From the NCBI GenBank assembly GCA_934630375.1, contig CAKTVQ010000003.1:67672-131671 (forward strand): DNA of 64,000 nt. The letters are read 5' to 3'. Both the position numbers and the translations under genes were made by a program. This document shows positions 47,923 through 57,582 of this stretch, piece after piece; within the stretch, counting starts at the first letter, position 1, and each line of letters opens with the position of its first letter. The stretch comes from an uncultured Collinsella sp. (GTDB lineage: Bacteria; Actinomycetota; Coriobacteriia; Coriobacteriales; Coriobacteriaceae). The notes under the pieces are model-generated. The model ran no database searches and had not been told where the DNA came from. It saw only the letters and a program-made list of their open reading frames with translations.

Positions 47923-50022
47923 ATGGCTAAGCCTAAGTACAAGCTTTCCGATACCCGTAACATCGGCATCATGGCTCACATCGATGCCGGTAAGACCACC
48001 ACGACCGAGCGTATTCTTTACTACACCGGTAAGACCCACAAGATCGGTGAGGTCCATGAGGGCGCTGCCACCATGGACTGGATGGTTCAGGAGCAGGAGC
48101 GCGGCGTAACCATTACCTCCGCTGCTACCACGTGCTTCTGGAAGAAGGACGGTACCGACTACCGCATCCAGATCATCGACACCCCGGGCCACGTTGACTT
48201 CACCGCCGAGGTCGAGCGCTGCCTGCGCGTCCTCGATGGCGCTGTCGCCGTCTTCGACGCCGTTGCCGGCGTTCAGCCCCAGTCTGAGACCGTTTGGCGT
48301 CAGGCTTCCACCTTCAACGTCCCCCGCATCGCCTTCATCAACAAGTATGACCGCGTGGGCGCTGACTTCTTCAACGCTATCGAGACCATGAAGGATCGTC
48401 TCGACGCTAACGCCGTGGCCGCTCAGGTCCCGATGGGCGCCGAGGACAACTTCTGGGGCGTCATCGACCTGGTCACCATGACTGCATGGGACTTCAAGGC
48501 CGACGAGAAGGGCATGACCTACCCCGAGCCGATGGACGAGATCCCGGCTGAGTTCGCCGACATCGCTGCCACCAAGCGCGAGGAGCTCCTCGACGCTGCT
48601 GCCAGCTTTGACGACGAGCTCATGGAGAAGATCCTCATGGAGGAGGACTTCACCGTCGAGGAGCTCAAGGCTGCTCTGCGCAAGGGCGTTCTTGCCAACG
48701 AGCTCAACCTCGTCTTCGTGGGCTCCGCCTACAAGAACAAGGGCGTTCAGGAGCTGCTCGACGCTGTCGTCGACTACCTGCCCAGCCCGCTCGACGTCGA
48801 GGCCGTCACCGGTACCGATCCGGACACCGGCGAGGAGATCCAGCGTCATCCTTCCTTCGACGAGCCCTTCTCCGGCCTGGTCTTCAAGATCATGACCGAC
48901 CCGTTCGTCGGTAAGCTCACCTACGTCCGCGTTTACTCCGGTCGTGCCGAGTCCGGCTCCTACGTGGTCAACGCTTCCAACGGTCAGCGCGAGCGCCTCG
49001 GCCGCATCCTCGAAATGAACGCCGCCGAGCGTATCGACCGCGACGACGCTGCCGCCGGCGACATCGTCGCTTGCGTCGGCTTCAAGAACTCCACCACCGG
49101 TGACACCCTGTGCACCGAGGGCAAGGAGATCGTCCTCGAGAAGATCGAGTTCGCTAACCCCGTTATCGACGTTGCCATCGAGCCCAAGACCAAGGCCGAG
49201 CAGGACAAGATGTCTCTGGCTCTGACCAAGCTCGCCGAGGAGGACCCGACCTTCAAGGTGTCCACCAACCACGAGACCGGCCAGACCATCATCGCCGGCA
49301 TGGGCGAGCTGCACCTCGAGATCATCGTTGACCGTCTGCTCCGTGAGTTCAAGGTTGACGCTAACGTTGGTAAGCCCCAGGTTGCCTACCGCGAGACCGC
49401 TGGTCACGACGTCGAGAAGGCTGAGGGCAAGTTCGTCCGTCAGTCCGGTGGTCGCGGTCAGTACGGCCACGCCGTCATCAAGCTCGAGAAGATGGAGGAG
49501 GGCTTCGGCTACGAGTTCGTCAACGCTATCGTCGGCGGCGTCGTGCCCAAGGAGTACATCCCGTCCATCGACAAGGGCATCCAGGAGGCCCTGAACACCG
49601 GTGTTATCGCCGGCTTCCCGGTCCTCGACGTCAAGGTCACCCTGTTCGACGGTTCTTACCACGAGGTCGACTCCTCTGAGGCCGCCTTTAAGATCGCCGG
49701 TTCCATGGCTATCAAGGACGCCCTCAAGAAGTCCGATCCGCAGCTGCTCGAGCCGATCATGGCTGTCGAGGTCGAGACCCCCGAGCAGTACATGGGCGAC
49801 GTTATGGGCAACCTCTCCGGTCGCCGCGGCAAGATCGAGGGCATGGAGGATCGCAAGAACAGCAAGCTCATCCGTGCCAAGGTGCCGCTGGGCGAGATGT
49901 TCGGTTACGCTACCGACCTTCGCTCCCAGACCCAGGGCCGTGCATCCTATACGATGCAGTTCGACTCTTATGAGCCCGCGCCCAAGTCCATCGTGGACGA
50001 GGTCATGAGCAAGAACGCCTAA
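47923..50022 (+). CDS. fusA: Elongation factor G
   Basis: The 699-residue translocase starts [37 protein letters not shown] (P-loop AHIDAGKT), with DTPGHVDFT (G3) and NKYDR, where most EF-G proteins have NKMD (G4), and full domains II-V. It drives ribosomal translocation. It lies 19 bases after rpsG. No tuf gene follows; rpsJ does. Confidence 0.97.
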   Translation: MAKPKYKLSDTRNIGIMAHIDAGKTTTTERILYYTGKTHKIGEVHEGAATMDWMVQEQERGVTITSAATTCFWKKDGTDYRIQIIDTPGHVDFTAEVERCLRVLDGAVAVFDAVAGVQPQSETVWRQASTFNVPRIAFINKYDRVGADFFNAIETMKDRLDANAVAAQVPMGAEDNFWGVIDLVTMTAWDFKADEKGMTYPEPMDEIPAEFADIAATKREELLDAAASFDDELMEKILMEEDFTVEELKAALRKGVLANELNLVFVGSAYKNKGVQELLDAVVDYLPSPLDVEAVTGTDPDTGEEIQRHPSFDEPFSGLVFKIMTDPFVGKLTYVRVYSGRAESGSYVVNASNGQRERLGRILEMNAAERIDRDDAAAGDIVACVGFKNSTTGDTLCTEGKEIVLEKIEFANPVIDVAIEPKTKAEQDKMSLALTKLAEEDPTFKVSTNHETGQTIIAGMGELHLEIIVDRLLREFKVDANVGKPQVAYRETAGHDVEKAEGKFVRQSGGRGQYGHAVIKLEKMEEGFGYEFVNAIVGGVVPKEYIPSIDKGIQEALNTGVIAGFPVLDVKVTLFDGSYHEVDSSEAAFKIAGSMAIKDALKKSDPQLLEPIMAVEVETPEQYMGDVMGNLSGRRGKIEGMEDRKNSKLIRAKVPLGEMFGYATDLRSQTQGRASYTMQFDSYEPAPKSIVDEVMSKNA

Positions 50023-50082
50023 GTTCGAGCTCCCTGTTACGTAATCCGCGAGAACATCTCTCGCACTCTTTGGAGGTTTAAG

Positions 50083-50391
50083 TTGGCTACCCAGAAGATC
50101 CGCATTCGCCTCAAGGGCTATGATCACGAGGTCGTCGATCAGTCCGCGAAGCTCATCGTCGAGACCGCTCAGAAGACCGGCGCTCGCGTTTCCGGTCCTG
50201 TCCCCCTGCCCACCGAGCGCAACCTGTACACGGTTATCCGCTCGCCGCACGTGAACAAGGACTCCCGTGAGCAGTTCGAGATGCGCACCCACAAGCGCCT
50301 CATCGACATCCTCGACCCCACCTCGGGCACCGTTGATTCGCTCATGCGTCTCGACCTCCCCGCTGGCGTCGACATCGACATCAAGCTCTAA
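50083..50391 (+). CDS. rpsJ: 30S ribosomal protein S10
   Basis: The 102-residue protein [45 protein letters not shown] is S10 (also NusE). It starts at a TTG behind TGGAGG. In most bacteria rpsJ heads the S10 operon; here it ends the str operon, followed by a strong terminator and birA. Confidence 0.97.
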   Translation: MATQKIRIRLKGYDHEVVDQSAKLIVETAQKTGARVSGPVPLPTERNLYTVIRSPHVNKDSREQFEMRTHKRLIDILDPTSGTVDSLMRLDLPAGVDIDIKL

Positions 50392-50412
50392 GCGATATCG
50401 CTCATAGCTTAC

Positions 50413-50449
50413 AGGGCCCCGCTGCCATCTTGGTAGCGGGGCTCTTTTG
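50413..50449 (+). terminator. Terminator after rpsJ
   Basis: AGGGCCCCGCTGCCA (50413-50427) pairs with TGGTAGCGGGGCTCT (50431-50445), with two G-U pairs and the loop TCT, then TTTGTTTTG. Confidence 0.93.
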
Positions 50450-50506
50450 TTTTGAATGATAGTTTGGACTGCCGGGTAATGCTGCCGAGTAGGTGGCTGC
50501 GGCGTC

Positions 50507-51283
50507 CTATTCGCTCAAGGGGCGCAGCGATGCCTCCTCAAAATGGAAGGAACGCAAGCCGCCTTCCGTTTCGATACACGCGCGACCAAAGCCATCGACC
50601 GTTTTAAAGATGCCTCGCGCCAGCACGTCCCCGGCAGGGGAGCGGGCGATAACGTGCTCCCCGATCCAATTGAGGTGAGTGATATATTCGTCGTGGACGG
50701 GAGCGAGCGGACCGGCGTCTTCTTTCTTGGCATTGAGGCGCTCTGCCCAGGCATCTACGGCGTCTATAACTGCGTGATAGACCTCATCGAGGAGCACATC
50801 GACGGTGGGAACATTCTCGTTGAGATCCGAGAGACCGATTGCCGGCAGGCCGCCATCGGGAACCTCTGAGGGCACATAGTTCACATTGACACCAATGCCG
50901 CAGACGGCGAAGGGTTTGCCTTCGTTATCGCGTGCCGCCTCGACTAAGATGCCGCCGAGTTTGCGCCCTCGAGCGACCAAGTCGTTGGGCCATTTAAGTC
51001 CAATCTCGTTTGCAAGACCCTGCTTTTCGAGCGCCTCGAGTACCGCTAGGCCGCTGACGGCGGCAAGACCAGAGTACTTTGCAGGATTAACGCATGGACG
51101 CAGGACAATTGAAAGCAATAGGTTGCCGGCGGTTGAATCCCACTTGTGGCCGCGTCGGCCGCGTCCTGCTGTCTGAGCCCGGGCGGCAAGTCCTGTGCCG
51201 TGCGGCGCTCCCTGTTTTCCTGCTTCGAGCAGGTCATCGTTGGTCGATCCGGTTACGTCGACTATCGTTAATTTGGCATCCAT
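50507..51283 (-). CDS. birA: Biotin--[acetyl-CoA-carboxylase] ligase
   Basis: The 258-residue enzyme has the ligase motifs STNDDLLEAG, TAGRGRRGHKW, KWPNDLVA and GGILVE. The N-terminal DNA-binding domain of bifunctional BirA is absent, so it is a ligase only (class I). It lies divergent from the fatty-acid operon that encodes its target AccB (biotin lysine at 57033). AGGAGGT precedes ATG 51283. Confidence 0.94.
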   Translation of the reverse strand: MDAKLTIVDVTGSTNDDLLEAGKQGAPHGTGLAARAQTAGRGRRGHKWDSTAGNLLLSIVLRPCVNPAKYSGLAAVSGLAVLEALEKQGLANEIGLKWPNDLVARGRKLGGILVEAARDNEGKPFAVCGIGVNVNYVPSEVPDGGLPAIGLSDLNENVPTVDVLLDEVYHAVIDAVDAWAERLNAKKEDAGPLAPVHDEYITHLNWIGEHVIARSPAGDVLARGIFKTVDGFGRACIETEGGLRSFHFEEASLRPLSE

Positions 51284-51378
51284 AACGGCTGCTACCTCCT
51301 TAATGAATAAGTGAATAACGCAATGGTGTCGAGAGATAGACACAATGTGAAGCCTTTGTCGCATTTGGGCAATTTAAT

Positions 51379-51442
51379 GTTAACACGTCAACAATGACTG
51401 AAATGCGCTATCCTCTCTTGGTCGATGTAAACACGTCAACAA
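51379..51442. promoter_or_regulatory. Paired operator candidate between birA and the fab/acc operon
   Basis: The 16-base repeat GTWAACACGTCAACAA occurs at 51379-51394 and again at 51427-51442, 48 bases apart. Each copy holds an imperfect dyad GTTnACnnGTnAAC. The first overlaps possible promoters for both directions; the second sits just before the fabH ribosome site. It is not the known FapR or FabT consensus as I know them. Confidence 0.55.
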
Positions 51443-51459
51443 CTCAAAGGAGGTTAGTG

Positions 51460-52419
51460 ATGGGTTTCACGATTCTTGGAACGGGCTCGGCGCTTCCTAA
51501 GCGCAGTGTTTCCAATGACGAGCTGTCCGAGTTCCTCGATACCTCGGATGAGTGGATTTTTACCCGCACGGGTATCAAGAGCCGCCACGTCTGCACCACC
51601 GAGTCACTTGATGACCTTGCCGTAGCGGCGAGCGAGCGGGCACTCCAGGTGTCCGGAATCGACGCGAGCCAGTTGGATTTGATCGTCTGCTCGACGACGA
51701 CGGGTGACCATCTTGTTCCCGCTGAGGCATGTGCCGTCGCTGAGCGACTAGGCGCGACGTGCCCTGCCTTCGATGTCTCGGCGGCCTGTGCCGGCTTCGT
51801 ATTTGCGCTCGATGTTGCCGAGGGCTATATCGCCCGGGGTCGTGCCAAGCGCGTGCTTATCGTTGCTGCCGAGCAGATGACGCGCGCGCTCGACTGGACC
51901 GACCGCGCCACCTGCGTGCTCTTTGGCGATGGGGCGGGCGCCGCGGTGATTGAGGCTGGGGGAGACAGCCCCCTTGCCGTTGAGCTTTCGACGGCGCCCG
52001 ACGTCGAGACGTTGCGCGTTCCCGGTCTGGTCGGCACCTCGCCGTTTAAGGCCTCCGCAGATAGCGAGAGCGTGCTGTCCATGAATGGCCGCCGCGTGTT
52101 CAAGTTCGGCGTCAACGCCATCTGCGACACGGTCCATAAGCTTGCGAGCGATGCGGGCATTTCGGTCGAGGACATCGACCATTTTGTATTCCATCAGGCT
52201 AACGAACGAATCCTGAGTCAGGCGGTCAAGCGCCTCGGCGTGCCAGGCGAGCGCGTGGTTCGAACGCTGCGCGAGACCGGCAATATTTCGAGCGCCTGCA
52301 TTCCCTTTGCGCTTGATCGGCTGGCGCGCACCAACGCACTGAATGCGGGCGACACCATCGCCCTCGTTGGATTTGGCGCCGGCCTGGATATAGGTGGCTA
52401 TCTACTTCGTTGGAAGTAG
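51460..52419 (+). CDS. fabH: Beta-ketoacyl-ACP synthase III
   Basis: The 319-residue thiolase-fold enzyme has catalytic C110 (SAACAGF), His in FVFHQANERI and Asn in GNISSACIPF. It condenses acetyl- or branched acyl-CoA with malonyl-ACP to begin fatty-acid synthesis. AAAGGAGG precedes ATG 51460; the longer frame upstream crosses the operator repeat. First gene of the operon. Confidence 0.96.
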   Translation: MGFTILGTGSALPKRSVSNDELSEFLDTSDEWIFTRTGIKSRHVCTTESLDDLAVAASERALQVSGIDASQLDLIVCSTTTGDHLVPAEACAVAERLGATCPAFDVSAACAGFVFALDVAEGYIARGRAKRVLIVAAEQMTRALDWTDRATCVLFGDGAGAAVIEAGGDSPLAVELSTAPDVETLRVPGLVGTSPFKASADSESVLSMNGRRVFKFGVNAICDTVHKLASDAGISVEDIDHFVFHQANERILSQAVKRLGVPGERVVRTLRETGNISSACIPFALDRLARTNALNAGDTIALVGFGAGLDIGGYLLRWK

Positions 52420-52471
52420 TCGCACATAGGAAATAAAAACGCCCCTAGGGCACAAACAAAGGAGAACTACC

Positions 52472-52708
52472 ATGGCAGATCAGAAGACCTTCGAGCGCGT
52501 TTGCGACGTGATCCGCGAGACCGCCGGTCTTGACGACGTCGAGATGAAGCCCGAGTCCACGCTCGAGGAGATTGGTCTCGACAGCCTGGGCACCGTCGAG
52601 ATCCTCGTCGCCGTCGAGGATGAGTTTGGCATTCAGCTCGATACCGAGGAGAACCCCAAGACGGTCGGCGAGTTCGCCGATACGGTCGAGGCGGCATTGG
52701 AGAAGTAG
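52472..52708 (+). CDS. acpP: Acyl carrier protein
   Basis: The 78-residue acidic protein has S38 in GLDSLGTVE as the phosphopantetheine site and the usual four-helix pattern. It carries acyl chains between Fab enzymes. Its stop overlaps a GTG by one base; fabK starts three bases later. Confidence 0.96.
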   Translation: MADQKTFERVCDVIRETAGLDDVEMKPESTLEEIGLDSLGTVEILVAVEDEFGIQLDTEENPKTVGEFADTVEAALEK

Positions 52709-52710
52709 TG

Positions 52711-53655
52711 ATGCTCAAGTCTCCTCTCTGCGATCTACTCGGCATCGAAAAGCCCGTGTTCCAGGGCGGTATGGCCTGGATTGCCGACGCCTCGCTGGCG
52801 TCCGCTGTGTCCGAGGCGGGCGGCTTAGGGATCATCGCGGCCATGAACGCCGACGCCAACTGGCTGCGCGACCAGATTCACGAGCTGCGCGCCAGGACGG
52901 ATAAGCCCTTTGGTGTCAACGTCATGCTCATGAGCCCGTTTGCCGACGAGGTCGCACAGGTCGTGATTGACGAGCGGGTGCCGGTCGTCGTGACGGGTGC
53001 CGGCAATCCCACCAAGTACATGAAGGCGTGGAACGAGGCGGGCATCAAGGTCATCCCGGTCGTTGCCTCGGTGGCGCTGGCGCGCCTCGTGGCGCGTCGT
53101 GGAGCCACGGCAGTTGTTGCCGAGGGCACCGAATCAGGCGGCCATATTGGCGAGACCTCGACGATGGCATTGGTGCCGCAGGTTGTCGATGCGGTCGATA
53201 TCCCCGTGGTGGCGGCCGGCGGCATCGCCGATGGCCGTGGTGTGGCGGCCGCCTTTATGCTCGGCGCTGCCGGCGTCCAGGTGGGAACACGCTTTCTGGT
53301 CGCAAACGAGTGCACCGTATCCGAACAGTACAAAGAGCTGGTGCTCAAGGCAGGCGACACGTCGACGCGCGCGACCGGTCGCTCGACGGGACATCCGGTT
53401 CGCGCCCTCAAGAGTCCCTTCACCAACGCGTATGCCAAGAACGAGGCGGCTGGCGCAAGCCCCGAGGAGCTCGGGGCCATGGGCACGGGCGCGCTTCGTA
53501 AAGCCGCAAAGGACGGTAATTACGAAGAGGGCTCGTATTTGTGCGGACAGATTGCCGGCATGGTCAACGAGCGCCAGAGCGCTCGCGAAATCGTTGACGA
53601 TCTGGTCGATGGCGCCGAGCACGTCCTGAAGGGTGCGTCCGCATGGGTAGCGTAG
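52711..53655 (+). CDS. fabK: Enoyl-ACP reductase II (FabK)
   Basis: This 314-residue FMN-dependent TIM-barrel enzyme (2-nitropropane dioxygenase-like) has KPVFQGGMAWIADASLA, GVNVMLMSP, VVAEGTESGGHIGE and VVAAGGIADGRG. It performs the last reduction of the elongation cycle. Use of FabK rather than FabI usually gives triclosan tolerance, and no FabI is seen here. ATG 52711 has better spacing from GGAG than GTG 52708. It overlaps fabD by 13 bases. Confidence 0.95.
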   Translation: MLKSPLCDLLGIEKPVFQGGMAWIADASLASAVSEAGGLGIIAAMNADANWLRDQIHELRARTDKPFGVNVMLMSPFADEVAQVVIDERVPVVVTGAGNPTKYMKAWNEAGIKVIPVVASVALARLVARRGATAVVAEGTESGGHIGETSTMALVPQVVDAVDIPVVAAGGIADGRGVAAAFMLGAAGVQVGTRFLVANECTVSEQYKELVLKAGDTSTRATGRSTGHPVRALKSPFTNAYAKNEAAGASPEELGAMGTGALRKAAKDGNYEEGSYLCGQIAGMVNERQSAREIVDDLVDGAEHVLKGASAWVA

Positions 53656-54569
53656 CGTTTCTGTTTGCCGGTCAGGGTACCCAGCATCCCGCGATGGGCG
53701 TCGACCTCATCGAAGCATCGCCGGCGGCTGCCGAGGTGTTCGCCATTGCCGACGAGGTGCGCCCGGGGACCAGCGAGCAGTGCCGGAGCGCCTCCAAGGA
53801 GGAGCTCTCGCAGACCGAGAACACGCAGCCTTGTGTGTTCGTGCACGACTTGGCTGTCGCCGTCGCCCTGCGCGAGCGCGGCGTGGTGCCTGCCGCCTGT
53901 GCGGGATTCTCGCTGGGCGAGGTCGCTGCACTCACCTTTGCGGGGGCATTCAGTACGCGAGCGGGCTTTGAACTCGTGTGCGAGCGCGCGGCGCTGATGG
54001 CCGCGGCTGCCGAGCGCCATCCGGGCGGCATGCGTGCCGTCATCAAGCTCGATGCGGCGCAAGTCGAGAACCTGGCAAAACAGGCCGGCGAGGACTGCTG
54101 GCCGGTCAATTACAACAGTCCACAGCAGACGGTTGTTGCCGGAGCGCCCGAGGCGCTGCAGGAGCTCGACGTCCTAGTGAAAGAGGCTGGCGGCCGGGCC
54201 ATGAAGGTCGCGGTGTCGGGTGCATTCCATAGCCCCTATATGGCCGAGGCGACCTGTGGCCTTGCTGCATATATCGAGGCCGGTCACGCGCCGTCCCCGT
54301 TGCTCATTCCTATTGTGGCAAACATGACGGCGGCGCCCTATCCGGCGGACCCGCGAGCGGCATCGGATGTCTTGGCCAACCAGGTGAGCCATGCCGTGCG
54401 CTGGGTCGACACGCTGCATGCCCTGCAGGATCAGGGCATCGACACGTTTATTGAGGTCGGCCCTGGCAAAACGCTGTCGGGCCTGGTCAAGCGTACGCTG
54501 AGCGACGTTCGCGTGTATTCGTGCGAAACGGCCGAGCAGGTCGCAGCTATCGCCAACGAGCTCGCATAG
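53643..54569 (+). CDS. fabD: Malonyl-CoA:ACP malonyltransferase
   Basis: The 308-residue enzyme has FLFAGQGTQ, catalytic S90 in GFSLGE, and the active-site His in SGAFHSPYM. It moves malonyl from CoA to ACP. The start lies inside the 3' end of fabK, implying coupled translation. Confidence 0.95.
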   Translation: MGSVAFLFAGQGTQHPAMGVDLIEASPAAAEVFAIADEVRPGTSEQCRSASKEELSQTENTQPCVFVHDLAVAVALRERGVVPAACAGFSLGEVAALTFAGAFSTRAGFELVCERAALMAAAAERHPGGMRAVIKLDAAQVENLAKQAGEDCWPVNYNSPQQTVVAGAPEALQELDVLVKEAGGRAMKVAVSGAFHSPYMAEATCGLAAYIEAGHAPSPLLIPIVANMTAAPYPADPRAASDVLANQVSHAVRWVDTLHALQDQGIDTFIEVGPGKTLSGLVKRTLSDVRVYSCETAEQVAAIANELA

Positions 54570-54599
54570 TCCACAGGGCTGTAACCCGAAAGGAATGAC

Positions 54600-55373
54600 A
54601 TGGGCAACTTGAACAACGGCGCGCTCGAGCGCAATGACTCACGTCGCGTGGCACTGGTCACGGGCGGCTCGCGGGGTATCGGCCGCGCGTGTGCCGTGGG
54701 TCTGGCGGAGGATGGCTACGATATCGCCGTCGTCTATGCCGGCAGCGTCGATGCGGCGCGCGAGACGTGCAAAGCCTGCGAGACGGCTGGCGCCACGGCG
54801 CGCGCATATCAATGTGACGTGGCAGAGCCCGATGCCGTCAACGCATGCGTGGAGGCGGTCCTGAGCGACTTCGGCTCTACCTGGGCGCTCGTCAACAACG
54901 CCGGTATCACCCGCGATGGCCTGCTCATGCGTATGGGCGATGACGCCTTCGACCGCGTGCTCGATGTCAATCTCAAGGGCACGTTCAATATGACGCGCGC
55001 GCTCACCAAGACCTTTATGCGCCAGCGCGGCGGTTGCGTCGTCAACATGAGCTCGGTCGTGGGCCTGATGGGTAATGCCGGGCAAGCCAACTACGCTGCC
55101 TCCAAGGCGGGCGTGATAGGGCTTACCAAGGCGGTGGCGCGCGAGCTTGCGCCCCGCGGCGTACGAGTGAACGCGGTCGCCCCCGGGTTTGTCGAGACCG
55201 ATATGACGGCAAAGCTCTCGGAGAGGGTGCGTGCGGCAACCGAGGAACAGATTCCCCTTAAGCGCATGGCACGCCCCGAGGAAGTGGCCGGCGTGGTGCG
55301 CTTTCTGGCGAGCGATGCGGCGGCCTACATTACGGGCGAGGTCGTACGCATTGACGGTGGAATGGCGATGTAG
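54600..55373 (+). CDS. fabG: 3-oxoacyl-ACP reductase
   Basis: The 257-residue short-chain dehydrogenase has the NADPH motif TGGSRGIGRA, NNAG and the catalytic YAASK (YxxxK with upstream Ser in NMSSVVG). It reduces beta-ketoacyl-ACP. A 16-residue N-terminal extension precedes the fold. AAAGGAATG is tight but is the only good site. Confidence 0.95.
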   Translation: MGNLNNGALERNDSRRVALVTGGSRGIGRACAVGLAEDGYDIAVVYAGSVDAARETCKACETAGATARAYQCDVAEPDAVNACVEAVLSDFGSTWALVNNAGITRDGLLMRMGDDAFDRVLDVNLKGTFNMTRALTKTFMRQRGGCVVNMSSVVGLMGNAGQANYAASKAGVIGLTKAVARELAPRGVRVNAVAPGFVETDMTAKLSERVRAATEEQIPLKRMARPEEVAGVVRFLASDAAAYITGEVVRIDGGMAM

Positions 55374-55412
55374 AAACCAGGGCCGAAGAACGGCTTGAAT
55401 GAGGAGACCAAG

Positions 55413-56660
55413 ATGGAACAGAGAGTTGCAATCACCGGCATCGGTGCCGTATCGCCGCTCGGCAACACCGCGCTTGCCACCTGGGCGGCCATGTGTGCCG
55501 GCACGTGCGGCATCGGCCCGATCACGCACTTCGATACCGATGCGTTTACCGTCAAGGTGGCGGCCGAGGTCAAGGGTTTTGACGGCAACGAGTACTTTGG
55601 CAAGCGTGCCGCCAAGCATCTCGATCCCTGCGTTCAATTTGCGATGGCGGCTTCGGACGAGGCCATGCACGATGCGGGCTTTGATGCCGAAGGCGCCATC
55701 GATCGCGAGCGCCTGGGCGTTTACGTGGGGTCGGGCGTGGGCGGCATGCAGACGCTCGTCGACAACGTCCATACGATTGCCGACCGTGGGCCCCGCCGCG
55801 CATCGCCCTATATGATCGCGATGATGATCCCCAACATGGCATCGGGCAATATCGCAATCCGTCACAAGGCAAAGGGACCGACCCTGCCAGTCGTGACTGC
55901 GTGCGCGACCTCGGCCCATGCGGTGGGCGAGGCGTTCCGTGCTATCAAGCACGGGTATGCCGACGCGATCCTCGCGGGCGGTGCCGAGGCGGCCATTATC
56001 CCCGATGCTGTTGCAGGCTTTACGTCCTGCCGCGCATTGACCACCAACCCCGATCCCGCGACGGCCTGCCGCCCGTTCGACGCAGACCGCGATGGCTTTG
56101 TGATGGGTGAGGGCGCCTGCGTGCTGGTACTCGAGAGCATGGAGCATGCGCAGGCGCGCGGTGCGCACATTTATGCCGAGGTCGTGGGCTACGGCAACAC
56201 CGATGATGCCTATCACATTACGAGCCCCGACCCCGATGCCGCCGGCATTGCCCGCGCGATATCGCTGGCGGTGGCCGAGGGCGACGTCAAGCCTTCCGAG
56301 GGCCTCTACATCAATGCCCACGGCACCTCGACCAAGCTTAATGATTCGTCCGAGACGGCGGGCATTAAGCGAGCGCTCGGCGAGGACGCGGCGCGCGCCG
56401 CACATGTCTCGTCGACCAAGTCGATGACCGGCCATATGATCGGCGCCACGGGTGCCATCGAGGTCATGGCCTGCGCCATGGCGCTCGAGCAGGGCGTGGT
56501 ACCCCCGACCATTAACTACCACACGTCCGATCCCGCCTGCGATCTTGATTACACGCCTAATCGCGCGGTTCGCGCCGACCTTACCTGGGCGCTTTCGACC
56601 AACCTGGGCTTTGGCGGGCACAACGCCGCCATCGCGCTGCGTAGATATACGAGGAGCTAG
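55413..56660 (+). CDS. fabF: Beta-ketoacyl-ACP synthase II
   Basis: The 415-residue elongating synthase has catalytic C164 (VTACATSAH), His in NAHGTST, Lys in SSTKSMTGH and the second His in MTGHMIGATGA. It extends acyl-ACP with malonyl-ACP. GAGGAGA lies before ATG 55413. accB begins 3 bases after its stop. Confidence 0.96.
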   Translation: MEQRVAITGIGAVSPLGNTALATWAAMCAGTCGIGPITHFDTDAFTVKVAAEVKGFDGNEYFGKRAAKHLDPCVQFAMAASDEAMHDAGFDAEGAIDRERLGVYVGSGVGGMQTLVDNVHTIADRGPRRASPYMIAMMIPNMASGNIAIRHKAKGPTLPVVTACATSAHAVGEAFRAIKHGYADAILAGGAEAAIIPDAVAGFTSCRALTTNPDPATACRPFDADRDGFVMGEGACVLVLESMEHAQARGAHIYAEVVGYGNTDDAYHITSPDPDAAGIARAISLAVAEGDVKPSEGLYINAHGTSTKLNDSSETAGIKRALGEDAARAAHVSSTKSMTGHMIGATGAIEVMACAMALEQGVVPPTINYHTSDPACDLDYTPNRAVRADLTWALSTNLGFGGHNAAIALRRYTRS

Positions 56661-56663
56661 AGC

Positions 56664-57140
56664 ATGGATTCCAAAAGACTTGCCGAGATAGCCGATGTGA
56701 TGGAGGACCGCGGCCTCACGCGCGTACGCGTTGAGGAGCCCGATGGCACCGCGGTCGAACTCGAGCGCGCGAGTGTGGCGCAGCCGGTTGCCGTGCCCAT
56801 GCCTATGCCGGGTGCCGTGACTGCCCCGGCAGTGGCTCCTGTCGCTATGCCTGCCGCCGCACCGGAACCCGCCGCGCAGACACCTGCCGCCGCACCGGAG
56901 ATCAAGGGCGCCGAGGTGACCGCTCCCATGGTCGGCGTTTTCTATGCTGCCCCGGCGCCGGGCGACGAGCCGTTTGTGCACGTGGGCTCCAAGGTCAAGG
57001 CCGGCGAGACCCTCTGCATCATCGAGGCCATGAAGGTTCTCAACGAGGTGACGGCAGAGGCGGATGGCGAGGTGCTCGAGATCTGCGTGGCCGACGGCGA
57101 CCTCGTGGAGTTTGGCAGCTGCCTCATGAGGATCGGATAG
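56664..57140 (+). CDS. accB: Biotin carboxyl carrier protein of acetyl-CoA carboxylase
   Basis: The 158-residue protein has an N-terminal region (1-35), an alanine/proline-rich linker (about 40-75) and a biotinyl domain with K124 in IIEAMKVLNEV. The thumb region (GVFYAAPAPGDEPFV) is present. Biotin is attached by the nearby BirA. Confidence 0.96.
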   Translation: MDSKRLAEIADVMEDRGLTRVRVEEPDGTAVELERASVAQPVAVPMPMPGAVTAPAVAPVAMPAAAPEPAAQTPAAAPEIKGAEVTAPMVGVFYAAPAPGDEPFVHVGSKVKAGETLCIIEAMKVLNEVTAEADGEVLEICVADGDLVEFGSCLMRIG

Positions 57141-57149
57141 GTGATATCC

Positions 57150-57572
57150 ATGAACAAAGAGGAGCTCAAGAAGCTGTTGCCGCATCGCGAGCCGATGCTT
57201 TTGCTCGACGAAGCCGAGCTGGTGGGCGACGAGGCCCACGGCAAGATCACGATTACGGGCGACGAGTACTTTTTGCAGGGGCATTTTCCGGGAAACCCGG
57301 TCGTTCCCGGCGTGATTCAGTGCGAGATGCTCGCCCAGAACTGCTGCGTGCTGCTGATGGGCGATGAGGAGGCACGCGGCGCGACGCCGTTCTACACGAG
57401 TCTGGACAAGGTACGCTTTAAGCGTCCGGTGCGCCCGGGCGACACGGTGGACCTGGTGTGCTCCATCACGCGTGCGCGCGGACCGTTCCGCTTTGCGACG
57501 GGTACTGCGAGCGTCAACGGTGAGGTTTGCTGCCGCGCCGATATGTCTTTTGCACTCATGCACGAAAGTTAA
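57150..57572 (+). CDS. fabZ: 3-hydroxyacyl-ACP dehydratase
   Basis: The 140-residue hot-dog protein starts MNKEELKKLLPHREPMLLLDE and has the catalytic His in LQGHFPGNPVVPGV and Glu in IQCEMLAQ. It dehydrates beta-hydroxyacyl-ACP. No FabA or FabM is visible, so unsaturated acids need another route. GTG 57141 is an alternative start. Confidence 0.95.
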   Translation: MNKEELKKLLPHREPMLLLDEAELVGDEAHGKITITGDEYFLQGHFPGNPVVPGVIQCEMLAQNCCVLLMGDEEARGATPFYTSLDKVRFKRPVRPGDTVDLVCSITRARGPFRFATGTASVNGEVCCRADMSFALMHES

Positions 57573-57582
57573 GGAAGGCTTC

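Noticed and set aside
47905..50292. Long minus-strand frame opposite fusA and rpsJ
   Set aside because: Repetitive leucine/glycine/aspartate composition typical of an antisense shadow of EF-G.
50507..51364. A longer BirA starting at 51364 with an N-terminal extension
   Set aside because: The extra 27 residues have no ribosome site and no helix-turn-helix; AGGAGGT is spaced for ATG 51283.
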